From Bacteroidales bacterium (lineage in GTDB: Bacteria; Bacteroidota; Bacteroidia; Bacteroidales; UBA10428), in assembly GCA_030626465.1 (NCBI GenBank), contig DAOUOU010000041.1, forward strand, positions 1 through 16,520: 16,520 bases of DNA, in the 5' to 3' direction. The notes beneath the pieces are model-generated. The model saw nothing but the letters and a program-made list of their open reading frames with translations, made no database searches and was not told the origin of the DNA. Positions 15,591 through 16,520 of the stretch are shown here, piece after piece; the first letter of the stretch is position 1, and each line of letters begins with the position of its first letter. Position numbers and translations under genes: made by a program.

Positions 15591-15640
15591 AAAGAAGCTT
15601 CTTTTTATTTGGGATTTAAGACAAGTAAAATCCCAAATAG
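15591..15640. repeat. two adjacent palindromes downstream of the lipoprotein remnant
   Basis: AAAGAAGCTTCTTT at 15591-15604 is a perfect 14-base palindrome. Next to it ATTTGGGATTT at 15607-15617 pairs perfectly with AAATCCCAAAT at 15628-15638, around a 10-base loop and extended by one T:A pair. It begins 27 bases past the stop of the short lipoprotein on the minus strand. The 12-bp stem is followed by A's rather than T's in that direction, so it is not a textbook terminator. Confidence 0.65.
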
Positions 15641-15666
15641 TGAATAAATGCGATATGTTCTTTAGG

Positions 15667-15756
15667 TTAAAAGCTTTGTACCCTGGTAATCTGCTCATTT
15701 TTACATCCAGAAAACACACCAAATATTAGCAAAAGACATAGGACTAAATTTTTCAT
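15667..15756 (-). pseudogene. very short lipoprotein ORF, probably a truncated gene start
   Basis: The frame encodes 29 residues: MKNLVLCLLLIFGVFSGCKN and nine more, then TAA. It is a complete lipoprotein signal peptide with a good lipobox (VFSGC, cysteine 18) and almost no mature part. Such starts normally head proteins of over 100 residues, so this is likely the surviving 5' end of a broken gene; a genuine tiny lipoprotein is the alternative. The sequence after the stop has no lipoprotein-like continuation in any frame that I can recognise. Palindromes follow 27 bases later. Confidence 0.45.
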
Positions 15757-15802
15757 ATCCATATATGTTTATTATAAAACGATTTGTTACCTGCTGGTTT
15801 TT

Positions 15803-15911
15803 ATGGATTGAAAATTATTATTGCAAGGATAAACATCAACCACTCTAACGAAAAGAAGATTTGAAATGAACTTACATAATTATAGTTTATCCTTGCAATA
15901 TCTTAATCCAT
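15803..15911. repeat. inverted repeat pair flanking 50 bp, next to the susD C-terminal fragment
   Basis: ATTGCAAGGATAAAC at 15820-15834 is perfectly repeated in inverse at 15885-15899 (GTTTATCCTTGCAAT). Outside these, ATGGATT at 15803-15809 and AATCCAT at 15905-15911 also match, with inner spacers of 10 and 5 bases. The two arms look like diverged copies of one sequence of about 30 bases. The right arm ends 4 bases from the stop codon of the susD fragment. Confidence 0.75.
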
Positions 15912-15915
15912 TAAC

Positions 15916-16098
15916 CTAGTATCCGGAATTCTGAGATAAATTTGGATTTTTGTCCAGTTCAGATCTAGGAATAGGATAGAGTATTCTATGGCTGCCATTT
16001 GGTGAATGCGAAAGCCACGATTTGGTTGTAAAAATTCCAAAGCGAATCATATCCTGACGACGACGTCCTTCCTGGTTGAACTCCCAGCCTAATTCCAC
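15916..16098 (-). pseudogene. susD: C-terminal fragment of a SusD/RagB outer-membrane glycan-binding lipoprotein
   Basis: About 60 codons on the minus strand read ELGWEFNQEGRRRQDMIRFG, then FTTKSW, then LYPIPRSELDKNPNLSQNSGY and a TAG stop. This is the conserved end of SusD-family proteins, which bind glycans at the outer membrane beside a SusC-type TonB-dependent transporter. The nominal GTG at 16096-16098 is not a real start: a TGA lies just upstream in frame at 16102-16104, and the signal peptide and all TPR-like helices are missing. The preceding part of the gene is found directly next door on the other strand. The breakpoint lies between about 16095 and 16101. Confidence 0.88.
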
Positions 16099-16520
16099 AG
16101 TTCATCAACACTTTCGATACACTTGACAGCCGGCTTACAGAGAACTTTTTATATGGCCAGCAATATTCATCCGATGGCGAACCATTAAATGCGGGTATGG
16201 GTTTATATCTCGATCAACCGCTAGTGTATATTAATGAAGTTCCCGGCGTTGATTATTCAGAAGCAGTTCATGGCTATCGCTTTGTTAAGTATGAGATAGC
16301 TGTGGGAACAACCAATATACTGGCAAACGATTATGTACTACTTCGATATGCCGATGTACTTATGATGAAGGCAGAATGTCTGTTACGACTGGGTCAGGCT
16401 GACGCAGCAGCAGAGCTGGTAACCCAGGTACGACAACGTGCATTTACGGCAGATCCAGACAGAGCCACTGTTACAGGAGCCCAGCTTGAGGGAGGAAGTG
16501 TTTATGATTATGGACTTCGC
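16099..16520 (+). pseudogene. susD: internal fragment of susD, inverted relative to its C-terminus; runs off the window
   Basis: From 16101 to the window edge, 140 codons stay open on the plus strand and read FINTFDTLDSRLTENFLYG, then RFVKYEIAVGT, ANDYVLLRYADVLMMKAECL, LRLGQADAAAELVTQVRQRA and VTGAQLEGGSVYDYGLR. These are SusD-family core motifs (FRYADVLLMKAE and VNxVRxRA types) that normally lie just before the C-terminal part found on the minus strand at 15916-16098. The frame is open back to 16080 with a stop at 16077-16079, and there is no N-terminal part or signal peptide before it. It may continue to the right of the window for roughly 20-30 further codons before a second breakpoint. 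Confidence 0.86.

Noticed and set aside
15513..15722. 69-codon minus-strand open frame over the palindromes
   Set aside because: It overlaps the lipoprotein stub in another frame and runs through both palindromes; the stub with its lipobox is the better reading.

Overview
The window looks like a chromosomal piece of an anaerobic, polysaccharide-degrading member of the Bacteroidota, probably a Bacteroidales or Marinilabiliales relative. The evidence is a type IX secretion (T9SS) C-terminal sorting domain, SusD fragments, a GntR-controlled fucose operon, Bacteroidetes-type TAnnTTTG promoter elements without clear Shine-Dalgarno sites, and a remnant of hydF ([FeFe]-hydrogenase maturation), which implies anaerobic ancestry.

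Layout. 1-314: hydF remnant with a large internal deletion and a frameshift. 346-1857 (minus): secreted GH71/GH99-like glycosidase with a T9SS tail. 2369-8770 (plus): L-fucose catabolic operon, in order GntR/LacI-type regulator, L-fucose isomerase, L-fuculokinase, a RhaD-type class II aldolase, and L-fucose:H+ symporter. 8760-9235: decayed ORF ending in a sulfatase remnant. 9275-11374: large protein with the motif order of a GT-A glycosyltransferase, family not recognised. 11375-11713: non-coding block with AT-rich repeats and hairpins. 11714-13036: secreted protein with a five-copy 11-residue repeat. 13181-15444 (minus): SiaB-like kinase, lipoprotein and single-domain response regulator. 15445-16520: hairpins, a very short lipoprotein remnant, and two susD fragments in opposite orientation.

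How the genes work together. FucP imports L-fucose, FucI makes L-fuculose, FucK makes L-fuculose-1-phosphate, and the aldolase should yield dihydroxyacetone phosphate and L-lactaldehyde. The regulator in front is expected to sense a pathway sugar. The aldolase belongs to the rhamnulose-1-phosphate family rather than the shorter FucA family. The sulfatase remnant suggests the locus once also handled sulfated fucose-containing glycans. The minus-strand cluster could be a small phosphosignalling group, but this is inferred from proximity only.

Most interesting points: the unrecognised GT-A-like enzyme downstream of fucose catabolism; the head-to-head susD fragments, which fit a simple inversion inside a susD gene; the FucI/FucK plus RhaD pairing; and the concentration of differently broken genes (hydF, sulfatase, lipoprotein, susD) in 16.5 kb. 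No tRNA, rRNA, CRISPR array or intact transposase was seen.
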